Shown here one piece after another: positions 13,001-24,799 of a DNA stretch of 64,000 nucleotides. The notes under the pieces are model-generated. The model was not told the origin of the DNA. It made no database searches and saw nothing but the letters and a program-made list of their open reading frames with translations. Source of the stretch: Anas platyrhynchos. Its lineage: Eukaryota > Chordata > Aves > Anseriformes > Anatidae. The stretch lies in NCBI RefSeq assembly GCF_047663525.1, contig NC_092607.1, forward strand, positions 4,807,001-4,871,000. The letters are read 5' to 3'. Position 1 is the stretch's first letter. Each line of letters starts with the position of its first letter. A program made the translations under genes and the position numbers.

Positions 13001-14075
13001 ATTCCAACTGGCGGAGGGGACCCAGGGGAGTGGGCAGGGAGATGCTGATAGATATTTGAGTGAGGATGCGGCGAGAGCAGGGAGTGTTGCACTCAGGGGT
13101 TTTCCAAGCAGGTACCATGGGTTTAGATGAACAGCCCAGATAAAAAGCCCCGTACTTACAGCTCGGCGAGGCTTCCCGGCGGGGAGTCGTGGGGCTGGTC
13201 TCAGAGGAGCCATTAGAAACGTGCAGAGGAGGAAAGCTTTTGTCCCTTGCCTGCAGCCCAGCCCGAAGCACCCTGTCACCATGGGCTCGTGGCCCTGCAC
13301 CTCCCAGGCGTGCCAGGGTGCTGGCTGCAGGCTGCTGGGGCAAGCCCCAGCTGGGATGCCCGTGGGATCGGGGCAGGGCTGGGGGGATCCAGGGGGGCAT
13401 CTGACATCCCGGGGGGTGTCCCCATCCATCGGCTGCGTGCTGGGGGCGGCTGGGGCAGGACTGGGGAGGTGACACTGTCCCTGGGATGCCCATGCGCCCT
13501 GTCCCTGCCGCTCAGCATCCCTGTGCCCGTCGAGCTGAAGATGCTCAGCGGGGTGCGGGGAGCACGGAGGGGTTTTCCCACTGCTGGCAGCTCTCTGCAG
13601 CCAGAGCCTGAGCTGCTGCCGTGTGCTCGGAGGCCACCGAAGTGCCCGGGGCTGGGGGCAGGCAGCCGGGGGACTCCCGGCTCTTTTTTGGGGCGCAGGA
13701 GGGGGGCGGTTACCCAAAGCTCCGGGGTCGGCTGTGAGCAGGAGCCCAGCGCCTGCTGCGGATGCTGCCGTGCGCGGTGCCTCTGCTGCCAGGTACCGGG
13801 CGCACAGCTTCTGGGGGGAAAGGGAGGACCCCGCACCCTGCCCTGAGGTTCCTGGGGGGGGGGGGTGGAGAAGACCCGGGGGCAGAGGGGCTCCCCTACA
13901 CCCACCTCCGGAGTGCGCGGCAGGGGTACCCCGTGCGCCAAGCTCCCCGCAGCATCCCGGGCTGGAGGCTGCTCTCCTCCCCGCTCCTCCCCGGTCCCCG
14001 GTGTGCCGATGTCCCTGCCCCCCCCCGCAGCATGCAGCCCCCCGAATTGCCCAGCTCCGGCTCCCCCCCGCTCAC
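9843..14075 (-). other. Probable KCNS1 5' intron
   Basis: This lies between the acceptor of the first coding exon and a candidate non-coding exon ending at 14076. It holds an (AAAAC)n tract at 9988-10040 and two AT-rich stretches (about 10,060-10,720 and 12,640-12,940) with no coding signal. A strong donor-like site at 13,160 (GTAAGTACG on the minus strand) could end an alternative 5' exon. Confidence 0.4.
9988..10040. repeat. (AAAAC)n microsatellite
   Basis: About ten units of AAAAC on the plus strand. Read on the minus strand it makes an artificial Phe/Leu/Val/Cys repeat in frame with KCNS1, which should not be taken as protein because a splice acceptor at 9842 bounds the exon. Confidence 0.95.
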
Positions 14076-14290
14076 CTGCAGCCGCGCCGCCCCCGCCGCA
14101 GCGTGCGCGGAGCCGCGGAGCCCTGCGGGGCCGGCGGCAGCTCCGCGGGGCCGGGCGGGGAGGGGAAGGGGCTGGGAAGGAAGGGGAAGGGTTGTGGGGG
14201 GGGGGGGTCCCCGCCCCGTCACCCCCCCTCCATCCTCCCCTGGGTGCCGCCCTCCGGCTCCGCCCGGCGGCTTTGTGCTGGGGGAGGTGG
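13780..14290 (-). promoter_or_regulatory. CpG-rich block, probable KCNS1 promoter and first exon
   Basis: This GC-rich stretch is dense in CG dinucleotides, unlike the sequence on either side. On the minus strand a strong donor (GCTGCAG then GTGAGC) ends a possible exon at 14076. Splicing to the acceptor at 9842 would give KCNS1 a non-coding first exon. The link to KCNS1 is inferred from orientation and position. Confidence 0.5.
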
Positions 14291-16477
14291 ATGGAGGGGG
14301 GGGGGCTGGGGAATCCCCCCCGCAGCTCCCCTGGGAGAGCTGGAGATGGGTGCGAGGGGTTGCTGCCAGCCGGGGGGGGGGACACACACCCCCAATTTTT
14401 GGCAAAACCGTCTCATGGTTGCCTTTGTGCTTTCCCCCGTGAAGGCTAAAAGCAGCTCTGTGGTGGCTGCACAGGGCTGGGAGCGGGGTGGGCAGGGGAT
14501 CCGGTGTCCCCCCACCCCAAATTGCCTTACCTGCTCCAAGCGCCCCAAAGCAGGAGGGCGGGGGGCGAGCGGTGGGGCCCCGAGCTCAGCGTGCCGCCCC
14601 ACGGCGTGCCGGCGATGCGCCTCGGCCCTCGCAGGTGCCCTTCACACCATCCTGCTCCTTGAAGCTCCTGGGGCTGGGCGTGCTGAGGGGTCCTGGGCAG
14701 CCCTGCCCGGCTCCCCGCTGTCCCCGCGCAGGAGGTGGGCGAAGGCAGCAGGTCAGGCGCATGGCTGGGGTCAGCTCAGCGGGAAGCTGCCACCCGCAGC
14801 CATCCCCGTGCGGCCTGGCGAGAGCTCCAGCTGCCCCCAAAGCCGGCTGCCAGCGCAGAGGGGCTGCAAAGGGAGGCTCTGAGACCTTCCCCGGGTGACG
14901 GCCGCGTGCCCGTGCGGCGATGGCTCATTGCCCCAGCACCAAGCAGCTCAGTCAGACCGGCAGTTCGCACCCTTCAAGGCTCCGTGCCACCCTCCAGGGC
15001 AAATCCATCTGCTTTAGGGTTCGGGCACGGAGCCTGCAGGCCCTCACCCTTCTCCAGGCACGCAGGCAGCCGGCTGGGAGCTGGTGTCGGCGGGGAGCAT
15101 CCTTCCCCCCGCTGCGTGCCCGCCTCTCGTGGCTGCGTGCCGTGCCAGCCCCGGCCCTGTGCCAGGCAGCGCTGCCGCGGGGCCGCCACCGTGTCCCCAT
15201 GTCAGCCTGTGCCCTGCGCCTGCTTACATGGCAAGGAGGGAGGGGGGAGGGAAGGCTCGGAGGGAGGCCTTGGGGAAAAAAAAAATAAAAAAAAAAAAGG
15301 AAAACCAACGGAGGGAAATTCCTCTGTTCTGTGATACGAGGCAAAAGCGTTTATTTTTATGGCGATTAGGGGTGGCTGCGCAGCTCTGGAGGCTGTGAGA
15401 TAAGCGCGGCCAGCTTTGGCTGCTGGCAGCGAGGAGGGTGTGCTGCCCCCCGGGGTTTGCTCTGCCTGTCACTGATGTGCTGCCACGGGGAGAATTGCCT
15501 TCTGAAAATCCCTTCTGAAATCAATTCTCAGCTGTTTTCCTGGGAGGGAGCCTTGCCTTGGGGGAACCCCTGGGCTCTCCGAGGGCATCCGCTGCAACTC
15601 ACACCCGGTCTCTGCACAGGTCAGCTCTTTGTAAATCTCCCCCCAGCCCCACTTATGTGCTGATGCTGGGTGGACCTGAACCTGTGCCCCCCTGTCCTGC
15701 CCTGCTGGCTCCAGTGGTGCAGGATTGCACCCTGCGCCCCTGCCCATCAGCCCAGCAGGCTGCAGGGGATCACCCCGGGATCGTGGCAGGGTGTCCCTGT
15801 GTGTCCCCACACCCCTGTGCTTCCAGCAGCAGCCCCAAAGCCCTGGGGGTGGCCGCAGAGCCCAGGTCACCTTCTGGCCTCACCCAGGCTCATGCTGGTG
15901 TCCTCGCGTCCTTCCAGGGGTGGCTTTGCTGCAGCATAAATGGTACCTGAGTGAATTCTCCCCTTGCTGCACAAAGGACTGCGAAAGGGCTGGTTCTCTC
16001 CTTAGCCAGCTTTGGCACTCGAAAGGCAGGGCAGGAAAAGAGGGTCCAGCCCCGAGGCTCTCCCCCAGCTCAGGAGATGCGCTTGGGGCACCCAGCAGCG
16101 CGCCCGCAACCCCAGGCGAGCTGCTGCCACTCCTGAGCTCCCTCGCAGAGATGTGGCGAGGGAAGCAGGCAGAAAAATCAGGTCAGCTGGAAACGCCTCG
16201 CCATCTCCTCCTCCCAACGTCTTCCCCCTGCTGCCCCTCTGGGAGGAAGCCCCCCTCCCACCAGGGCCCGCGGGGATGTCGCCGATACCCGCGTGGCGAA
16301 GCCTCCATCCACGCGGCCACGAGGGACGAAGCCTCTCAGCCCCTCGCCTCGCTGCCTCCCGCGGGCTGGAGGCAGAGGCAGGGTGAATCCGAAGCCAGCA
16401 GCCATCTCGGTGCTGCAGTGAGTCATCCCGAAAGGCGCCCGGCTTGTGTCAGCTCTGCGCCTTTCTGCTTTCTGCTT

Positions 16478-16479
<2 letters not shown>

Positions 16480-16514
<35 letters not shown>

Positions 16515-16524
16515 GGGGGGGGGG
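16480..16524. repeat. Poly(T) followed by poly(G)
   Basis: About 34 T then 11 G. Long homopolymers like these are likely to be length-variable and prone to sequencing error. Confidence 0.9.
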
Positions 16525-16918
16525 TGTTAATAGCTGATGTAGCAATAAATTAAAATATAAAGGGAAATATAAATGAGTGGAGCTTGCCTGCAGAGCTCCT
16601 TTAATTAAAAGGGAAATTTTCAAGCCCTCATAAGGCCCGTGGATGTGTGCTGGTACCTGCCCTGTGGGAGGGCTGGAAGGGTGGCTGAGAGCACAGGGAC
16701 ATCACTGCGAGTGGCACCTGATGGATGCTGGGGACACCAGCACAGAGGGAATTTAAAAAATCTTCATTTCCAGAGGCGAAGAGCTAAATTAGGGCAGAAG
16801 AAAAAAGCCTTCTCTTTAGTGGTGAAGGCGTTTGGGTTTCTCTTCATGCTTTTGGTTCCTGGAGCTTTCTGCACTGCTGCTGCCTTTGTCTCCCCAGGGC
16901 AAGAGAGGCTGGGCCCGC

Positions 16919-16978
16919 GGGGTTTGGGTTTGGGTTTGGGTTTGGGTTTGCCCTTGCCTTGCCCTTGCCCTTGCCCTG
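16919..16978. repeat. (GGGTTT)n then (CCCTTG)n hexamer tracts
   Basis: About five copies of GGGTTT are followed directly by imperfect CCCTTG copies, so the G-rich strand switches at about 16,950. The unit differs from the vertebrate telomere repeat TTAGGG. Confidence 0.85.
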
Positions 16979-19900
16979 CCACCTCCTGTCTCCCAGCACC
17001 TTTGCCTCTCCCCAGAGCACCCCCAAGCACCGCACGGGGAGCCCCGAGCACACCTTTGTTCCGGAGTCCCACTCCACATCCCTCTTCCCCCCCCCCAAAA
17101 AAAGCCACAGGATGCCTGTGGCAGGGGCATTTCAGCCTGTTCAGTGCAGGGAGATTCAGCCAGCCCCTCCGGACCCGAGCCTGCCCCAGAGCCCGTGGAT
17201 GTGCCACCAGCATCCGCCCGTCCTCCCGCAGCGTGGGCACCATGGCAGGCTCCGACAGCCTAAAATGCTTTGGGCTTGGAGTTTCACAAAGCCCACTGGG
17301 TTCCTAAGCCAGGCAAAATTAATGAAAACTCACTGACCTCACCGGAGACCTTGGGTTGTGGATCAACTTAAAAGCTATAATCAGAAGCATGAGAAAATTT
17401 GGAGAGCCCTAACGCAGCGGTGGCTATTTTTTTACATAGACAGGGAACCTCCGGAGGGGGAGCGGGGAGGTGCTGCAGTGCTGAGGGATGGAAGCAGCAA
17501 TGATTTACTGTCTGGAGATCTTCCACATGCCCGGAGGATATACATCACCTCCAGCCACATCTTACAGCACATCTCCAATGTGCTGAATCCCTTCCTGCCG
17601 CGCTGTCTCTGCCCCCAGTTGCTCTGGCCAGGACACATCCCCAAAAACACAGCGCAGAGGGAGGTGAACAGCGAGTGCTGATCCTGCTGTGGTGTTGGTG
17701 CCAGAGTCAAGCAAGGCACAGTAAATCCAGGAGTACAGCCACAGGCACAATAAATTCATGAGTACAGCCACAGCCACCTTACGGGGATCACACGCAGCGG
17801 CCCCAGGTTCCACCTGTACAGAAAATCCTGGCAACCCAGCGACCTCCAGAAATAGCACTGCCTTACACATCAGCGTTTAGCCCTGATATAAGGAGACAAG
17901 CTGCAAACCAGCTTCTCCATGCAAAAAAAAAAAAAAAAAAAAAGGGTTAGCGTAAAGGGAGATGCCATTTCCTTGAGCCAATCTGTCCTGCTCAGCCAGC
18001 TGCCCCCGGCTTTGGGACCCGTCAGCCACTGCCAGGCTGGGATGGCACGACAGAAAATTTCAGCCAAACCTATGCATTTTTGATAACTGGCCTCTGATGT
18101 TGGTATTTCAGAAGTGGAAGTGCCCTGGTGGTGGGATGAGCACCCTCTGCCGATGGCGAGGCTGGTGTGCGGTGTGGGGGCTGCCTTGGGGTGCCCCTGG
18201 GGAGGTTCCCATGGGATGGGCTTGGTGACGGGGGCTCCCATGGCACAGGGGCTTCCACCAGCCCAGAGTGGTGGCTCCTGGGGCCTTGCCCATGGGGGTC
18301 CCACTCTCCCAAGCTGTCCCAGCCCAGCAGGGCTGCGGGGCTTGGTGGTGCTGCCTGCTTCCTCCACGACACAGGGGTCACCGCTGCTTTCATCTCAGAG
18401 CCCAGGTTTTACAATGCCAGCTATGGATTTCCCCCTTCTGCACGGCTGGCCTGGCTGCTTGTCACTGCATTTTTGTGGGTTCATTCATTTATTTATTTGT
18501 AACCAGGAGTGGTTGTACAAGTGGCAAAGGAACAGCCCAGGATGTGGGGATGGAGCTCAGGGGCTGAGCGTGGCGTGGACACTTGCTCCTGCAAAATGCA
18601 CACAGCGTCCTGCTGCAGCTCGCCATCCACACTGGCACACCGAGGGCAACCCACACTGGCTGTTTGACCGTCGGGGCCCAGGGCTTGTGTTTGGGGCAGA
18701 TCCAGGTACAGAGATGACACATCTCCCTGGTTTCCCAAGCCCTGGAGCAATGGAAGGAGCATTTGTGTCCCAAGAAGGTCCTGATTGCTGGGGCGCAGCG
18801 TGGCATCGGTGCAGAAACCCAGCTTGCCCAGGAACCTCCCAGTGACATTTCAGAAAAAAAAAACACACATATTTCTATTTTTAGTGGTCATACTGTGCAG
18901 AGCATCGCAGTACGCTCTGCACATCATAATATCACATCATTGTGTGAGTCCCACTGCTGGCCCAGCGCATTGCCCGGACCAGGGCTAATGTGGAAAGCAG
19001 CAGAGCATCTCCGAGGCTGCTCAGAGCCACGGTGCCGGCTGCCCTGCGCTCATTAATGTGAGTCGCAGCAGCTCCTCAAGCAGAAAGGTACTTGGGCATC
19101 GGCCCATTGCCTGCATTTGGTCTCTACTCACATGGGCTCTGATTGTTTTGGGACCGTGGCTGTTTCTCTGATTTGCACCATCCCTCTGATTTTAGCCCCA
19201 GAGGTCCAAATCTCATCTTCCCGTTCGCCTGCCTGTGCACAGCGGTCTGCGACGCTGCTCCGCTTTCGCCCATCTCTCCCTGATTAATGTGAAGCCCAGC
19301 TTCATGAATCATGCATGGAGCTGTATTTAGGATAATGATTTCTGACATCCAGCGCCTTGGCACAGCATTTCGGGACGGACTGTTTGTGGCCAGAGAACTC
19401 CAGAAATAATGAGCCGACGTTTCCTCCATCCCAACCAGGAGCACGCGGAGAGGGGGAGGGAGATGGGCGACGCAGCCCTGCCTCCTTCGGAGGCAATCAC
19501 AGGTTGCTCCCTAATTAGCCAAATGTGTAAACGCTAAATATTGACATAGCTTTGCGGTTGCCTGTGCCTTGCAATCGCATTGCATGCTATTAACCTACAT
19601 AACCATCAGGGAAGGAGCATCTGCGTGCGCCTTGGCACAGGCAGGGCTGCAGAGGCAGGAATTCCCCGGTGCTGGTGCTGCTGCCGGTGCCCTGCTCCAT
19701 GGGATGCTACCGAAGGAGCTTGGAAACAGCTTCCCCTCTGCAGCTGGAGCCCCTCTGTGCTGCCCGACTACGTGAACAGCCCCCTGCCCGCCGGGGGTGG
19801 CTTTGGGGCTGGCTGGGGGGGGTCCTGGTGAGCTGTGCACCCGGGAGGGGATGCGGGGCCCCTGGTGCTCAGTGGGATTCAGGGGATGCTTTCCTGGCTG

Positions 19901-20124
19901 TGCACTGTTCTGTAGAGGAGCATTCAGGGGCTCCAAAGCTGTTGGCTGCAGAATGGTGGGGGGGCCTCTCCGAGGGGCTGCGGGGCTGGCTCGGGAGCCG
20001 CAGGAGGCTGGGGGAGCTCCTGCCCTCACCACTGCCCAGCCTCCACGTGCTGAGCTCTCTGCAGCCTCCGTGCAGTGTGGCTGGCTGCAGGAGAAAGGTT
20101 TCTGTCCCCTGTGCATGGGGACAA

Positions 20125-20128
20125 GGAG
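20125..20128. repeat. Target-site duplication, left copy
   Basis: GGAG directly before the left LTR matches GGAG directly after the right LTR (27240-27243). A 4-bp duplication fits gammaretrovirus-like integration. Five bases do not match. Confidence 0.85.
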
Positions 20129-20605
20129 TGTGAGAAACACTCCGTAGCCAATAACTTAGGCTCAGGCGAGGATCTCAGTGAAGTAGTAATTTATTCGCGA
20201 TTGCAATGGCGGGCGCCCCACAAGCAGGAGAGAGCGCATCTACTAGTTCCAAAACACAGTTTATATACCTTTTGATGGCAGGACCCTCCCCTGTTTCCCC
20301 ACTGAGTGGGTAATCCAGGTTCACAATCTATCTGATGCTTCACAAACAATGCATAGTCTTCAGTTGCCGGCCTGTTAAATTTCAAATTTCTTTTGACATT
20401 TTTACTGTTTGAAGTGGTAATGTTTCTTCACTTATCTGACTTGACTTGACACCGTGATTTTCACCTAATTGTCCTAAGGAGACTGGTTGTCTGCATTTTA
20501 CAAGGTCACCTGCTAAACTTTCTTATCACTGTAAGCATATCTCAGTACCACATTCCCTCCTTCTAAACAATGTAACTCTGCAAAAACAACATTTCTATTC
20601 CCACA
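20129..20605 (-). repeat. 3' LTR of the provirus
   Basis: 477 bp, with TG and CA ends, identical to the other copy (offset 6,634). In the viral sense, U3 holds a TATA-like GTATATAA (20261-20268) and an AATAAA polyadenylation signal follows (20190-20195). The end of the env frame runs into U3. Confidence 0.95.
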
Positions 20606-22227
20606 ATTCCCCCCTTTTCTTTTTTTATAAACTGTTGATTTTTGCAAAACCTTTCTCTAAGGTGCAATTTGATAGACTTCTTCTTCTTTGCTTTCCATCT
20701 CCTCATTATCTCCTTATCTGAGTAAGGTGGTAGCTCCATGGTCATTTGTTTCAATAGTGCGGTTTCAGTTAACCACTGTACTAGTCCTCTTACACAGGGG
20801 ATAATGCAGCAACCAATGGCTGTCAAAACTCCTACAACTACGATCAATGTTGCAAATATGCCTATTTTTTTTTTATTTTTTTTTTATTTTTTTTCTGCCA
20901 ATTCACTGGCAAGGGTGGTAAGCCCTTGCAATGCTCTTGTTACCGAGCCATCTGGGACACTATTGTTGGGTATAAGAGTGCAACAATGGTTGCTCAGTAT
21001 TACACACACAAACACACCTACTTCCTCTGCGAGCATCATATCTAATGCTATCCTGTTTTCCCAAGCCATTTTGCTGGTGGCATCTAGTTGTTCAGCGATT
21101 CCTCTCATTGCATCCTTGGTATAATTGATGAATCTCTGCTGATTATAATAGAAATAATTAATCCAATCCACATTTTTATTGATTGTTACCCACCAGAACA
21201 GTGACTCAAACCCTGCAGCAATTTGATTTCTGGCTTTATGTTCATCTGGAACTCCTCTAGGTACCCCAATAGAATCTATATATACTCTATCATCAAATGA
21301 TATTCCTAAGCCTCTTTTACTTCTGGGTATTTGTGATGTTTCTCTTTCAAATGCCAGGGTGAAGGGTATAGCTAATTGAACAAGTGCACAAGTGCCTTCC
21401 CAATTAGATGGTAGGGTGGACCGTAAGATCTCCCCTCCACCGTACCACCAGAGATCTGCCCTGGGGATCTCTAGTCTTGAGCAGTTTCCCATCAAGTCCT
21501 TGGTAGCACAAGGCAAATTCTCCCAGATGCCAGGTAGCACTCACACCCTGCCGTGAGAGGCAAGCTGTATGGTTACCTATAGCTGTAGAGAATGCAGGGG
21601 GAACCGTGATACTGTTATCATGCAAGGAACAGCAAAGAGAGACTTACAGGCCTCATTTCCCCAGGCAGTCTTTTCTTGGTACAATGCAATCATATATCGC
21701 ATCCCTTGGGAGTCTTTGGTCCACCCCCATGGGAAGGGCACTATCTGGGCAATCGGTCATCCTGAGGCACAAGCATAGCAGTAGCTACGGTTGAGACTCT
21801 GGATGGTATATTTGACCCATTCTATCCAGGCATTCACATCCCCATACCTTGTTTGAACTGACACATTTCAGAGGGCCTCCTGTTTTCTCTCCTGTTTTCT
21901 CCTTGAGTTTCTCCCTTTCTCTGATGGCAATAGAGGATTGTTTCCATACAGTATTCTCAATCTGGCTGTTGGGTCTCTCTCAGTTATTGGTTCTCTCTGC
22001 TCAATTGTCGTTGGGCATTTAAATCTCCACAAGCTAACACCTCACAAACATCAAACGTGACAGAATGTGGTACATAACCCTCTGTCACAGTCACCCGTAT
22101 TTTGATGGGGTATCCCGTTTTTGCTATTATCTGGTCATGCCTTTTGCAAGTTGCCAATTGACCAAGGCCTTCTCTGAGGCCTAGAATCACTAAAAACAAA
22201 ATTAGTAATCATTTTTTTCCCTGTCAT
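20563..22227 (-). pseudogene. env: Broken env (gamma-type envelope)
   Basis: Read on the minus strand from an ATG near 22227. The early surface-subunit frame is shifted soon after the start and stops follow. The frame recovers at about 21540..20884, which covers the end of the surface subunit, a furin-type site RSKR, and the transmembrane-subunit ectodomain with the conserved heptad and immunosuppressive-like region and a CX6CC motif. An A-rich tract in the viral sense (20865-20894) then breaks the frame before the membrane span, which reappears in another frame (20847..20563) with its cytoplasmic tail running into the LTR. No intact envelope protein can be made from this locus as read. Confidence 0.85.
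20606..20628 (-). other. Polypurine tract of the provirus
   Basis: On the minus strand a purine run of A's, G, A's and six G's lies directly before the 3' LTR. This is the usual plus-strand primer site. Confidence 0.85.
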
Positions 22228-22439
22228 TATTTTTAAACCTTAGGTTTCCAAATAATTATCAATACAAAAAATAAGATGTACACTACTACTATAACAACCC
22301 CCCCTTGGGAGCACTGCATTTCGCTATAGGTCTGTTCTTTCTTTCAATCACAAGTCACAGTCGTTAGTTACCTGTGAAAATAAAGGTTAGTTTACAATTG
22401 TAAGCTCTTATCCTGCTCAGAGTCCACTATAAGATTTTT

Positions 22440-24300
22440 CTATTCAATTTCAACTTCCAACAAGTCTTTTGTAGGAACAGCTTCCCAGGTACTAGCGTCG
22501 ACGGATGCCTTCACTCGAGTATAGTGAGTCCAACCTTTTCCGCAGTTCTTATGGCTGTTTCAGTGGTTAGTAATTGTCCTTCCCATTCAGGCCGGAGTTG
22601 ACTCTTTCCAGGTCCGAATCAGGACCCGGTTTCCTGGGTGATGGTGGTGAATGGGGAATTCCAAAGGTGGGGTTTGAGCCCACAACCCACAGGTCCTGAG
22701 AAATGACAAAGAAGAGGACAACCCCAGAATACAGTTCTTAAGAAAACTCTCTTGTTTTGAATTGTGGTATCTCATCCCTTCTGCCCAGATAGGGCAATCT
22801 GAACAGCATCTCATATGGTGAAATTCCTGTATCCTTTCTTGGTGCTGTTTAAACCTGTAGGAGTAAGCATTTTACCCAAGGAAATTGGGTTTCTAACACT
22901 AGTTTAGTTAATTGCTTCTTTAATGTCTGATTCATTCGCTCCACCTTCCCAGAAGAGGAGGGGTGCCAGGGGCTGTGAAAATCCCACTCAATCTCTAAGG
23001 CCTGCTTTAACCCTTGCAGTAAAGCTTTACGCCCATCCAGTCACGTGGTCAATTAGGACAAACAAGTAACTCAGTAAAATTTACCTGTATACTTTGGAAA
23101 GGTCAAATCCCTGGCTCCCGTCCCCCTCTAGATGGGTTACAGAAGACCTTTTTATTTACCTTTTGACATATAGTACATCCTCTGCATATGTGCTTCGCTA
23201 AAGTGTATATTCCTATACAGACATACTTTTTTAGCACAACATCACACGTTGCTTGCACCTCCCAATGACTCTTTTGATGTAAAACAGTTAATATTTGCCT
23301 CATTATCACTTTATTCAGCATTTCTCTCCCATCAGGGAGTATCCATTTTCCTTCAGACTTCATGGCTCCTGATTTCTTAAAAAAAATCTTTCTTTTAAAA
23401 CTTTTTAGTTCTTTCTTAATTTTCAACAATTCTTTGAATCCTCTCTGCATTTATTCTTTGTTTTCCTTCAGACATTAGATGCCTTAAATACCTGACTTCT
23501 CTTTCTCCATATTGTAATTTATTTATTTTTTTTTTAATACTCCCAAGCCCTGCTTTCCCAGAAAGTTGAATAGCTTGTTAGTAGCTTTCTTCACAACTCT
23601 TTTCTCCTGTCCTGACAATAGAAAACGATCCACATATTTGTTAACATTAATACCTCCTCGGGAGGTTGTAATTGCTCCAAAGTCTTTTTTTTTTTTTTTT
23701 TTTTTTTTAGAACTTACCCAAATAGATAGGTGGCCCTGTATAGCCCTGAGGTAAAATTGTCCACCTATATTGTTGCTTCCGCCCCCATTTCAGGGTCTTT
23801 CCAGTCAGAGGTGAATATATGTTTGCTCTCAGGGTCTGAGAGCACTCCATTAATAACACTGTTATTCCAGTCTAACAATTTACTAGTTGAATGCCCAATT
23901 TAATCATCAAATTCCTTCTCAACAAGTTAGTTCCTGCCTTGGGTACATACAACAATTACCTAGCGATCATTTTATCCCCTAGTCTCAGCTTGGTATCCCC
24001 CAAAAGTGGCACTGTTATCCCAACCCCTTCTACCCCCATCACTTTTTAGGGTTTCATTAGTTAATTTAATCCCTGATACTTTACAAGTCAGTAATGACCC
24101 CAGTGTATTGGGTTTGATGGCAAGGTTCGGGGGCTGTGAGTGGGGGGGGGGTAGGAAACTGCAGTGGCAGCCCCCGTGAGAAAAAACCCAGAAGCCTCCC
24201 CGTGGCAGGTAAGGGACAATTTCATCCGGCCCCTAAGGGGCTCACTGCTGCCCAGAGCCAAGCCATGAGCAATACAGTCCGTGCCTCTGTGAGAGCACAT
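22440..24300 (-). pseudogene. pol: Broken pro-pol remnant
   Basis: On the minus strand, in order: a protease-like stretch in which the expected catalytic Asp-Thr-Gly reads LTG (about 24,160-24,200), then a protease C-terminal motif near 23,900. Reverse transcriptase follows with the LPQG motif near 23,750, a 24-nt A run (23,685-23,708), and the active-site motif reading YVDR (about 23,630) instead of YVDD. RNase H is absent. The integrase zinc finger is recognisable at 23,150-23,290 (HX3H and CX2C). The middle of the integrase core is deleted and its end resumes near 22,950-23,000. Many stops and frameshifts are present. The identity rests on motif order; the exact limits are approximate. Confidence 0.75.
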
Positions 24301-24799
24301 CCACGAAAACAAACAAACAAAGAAACAAACAAAAGCCTGCTGCTCAACAGCAGTTGGGAGAGCGAGAAACCCCCCCGCAGACACCAAAGTCAGTGCCGAA
24401 GGAGGGGGGAGGAGGCGCTCCAGGCGCTGGAGCCGAAGCCCCCCTGCGGCTGCTGGAGAGGCCCCTGGTGGAGCAGGCTGTTCCCCCCTCCCCGATCCTT
24501 GGGAAGCTGACCAAACACCACAGCAAATATACCAAAACTTCTAGACTGTTACTTAGATAATGCCTACATCACCTTTCCCTGCTCATTCAATTTCAAACAG
24601 CTCTGTTAAATATTACATGCCACACCTTTAACACCTTCAGCAACCCTTTTAACACTTCCTTTATCTTTCTCCAGCCTGTACTTTTCTAATACCAGCACCA
24701 AAGGCTCAGTCAGGGTCCAACTTAATTCCATACCTTTTCCCTCCAAGATACTGAAACAACATATCAATATAGTATATTTCATGCCATTTTCCTTCTTTC

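Larger units (their letters stand above)
14300..20124. other. Intergenic region
   Basis: No gene recognised. It contains a 34-nt T run followed by 11 G (16,480-16,524), hexamer repeats (16,919-16,978), an A run at about 17,923-17,943 and an AT-rich, low-repeat stretch at 19,260-19,620 that could be regulatory. Open frames here come from simple sequence or lack gene structure. Confidence 0.6.

Noticed and set aside
16919-16950. Interstitial telomere repeat
   Set aside because: The unit is GGGTTT, without the A of TTAGGG.
24120-24510. GC-rich block in the provirus as captured host sequence
   Set aside because: A protease-like stretch reads through its downstream part in the viral sense, so it is more simply the gag-pro linker and protease.
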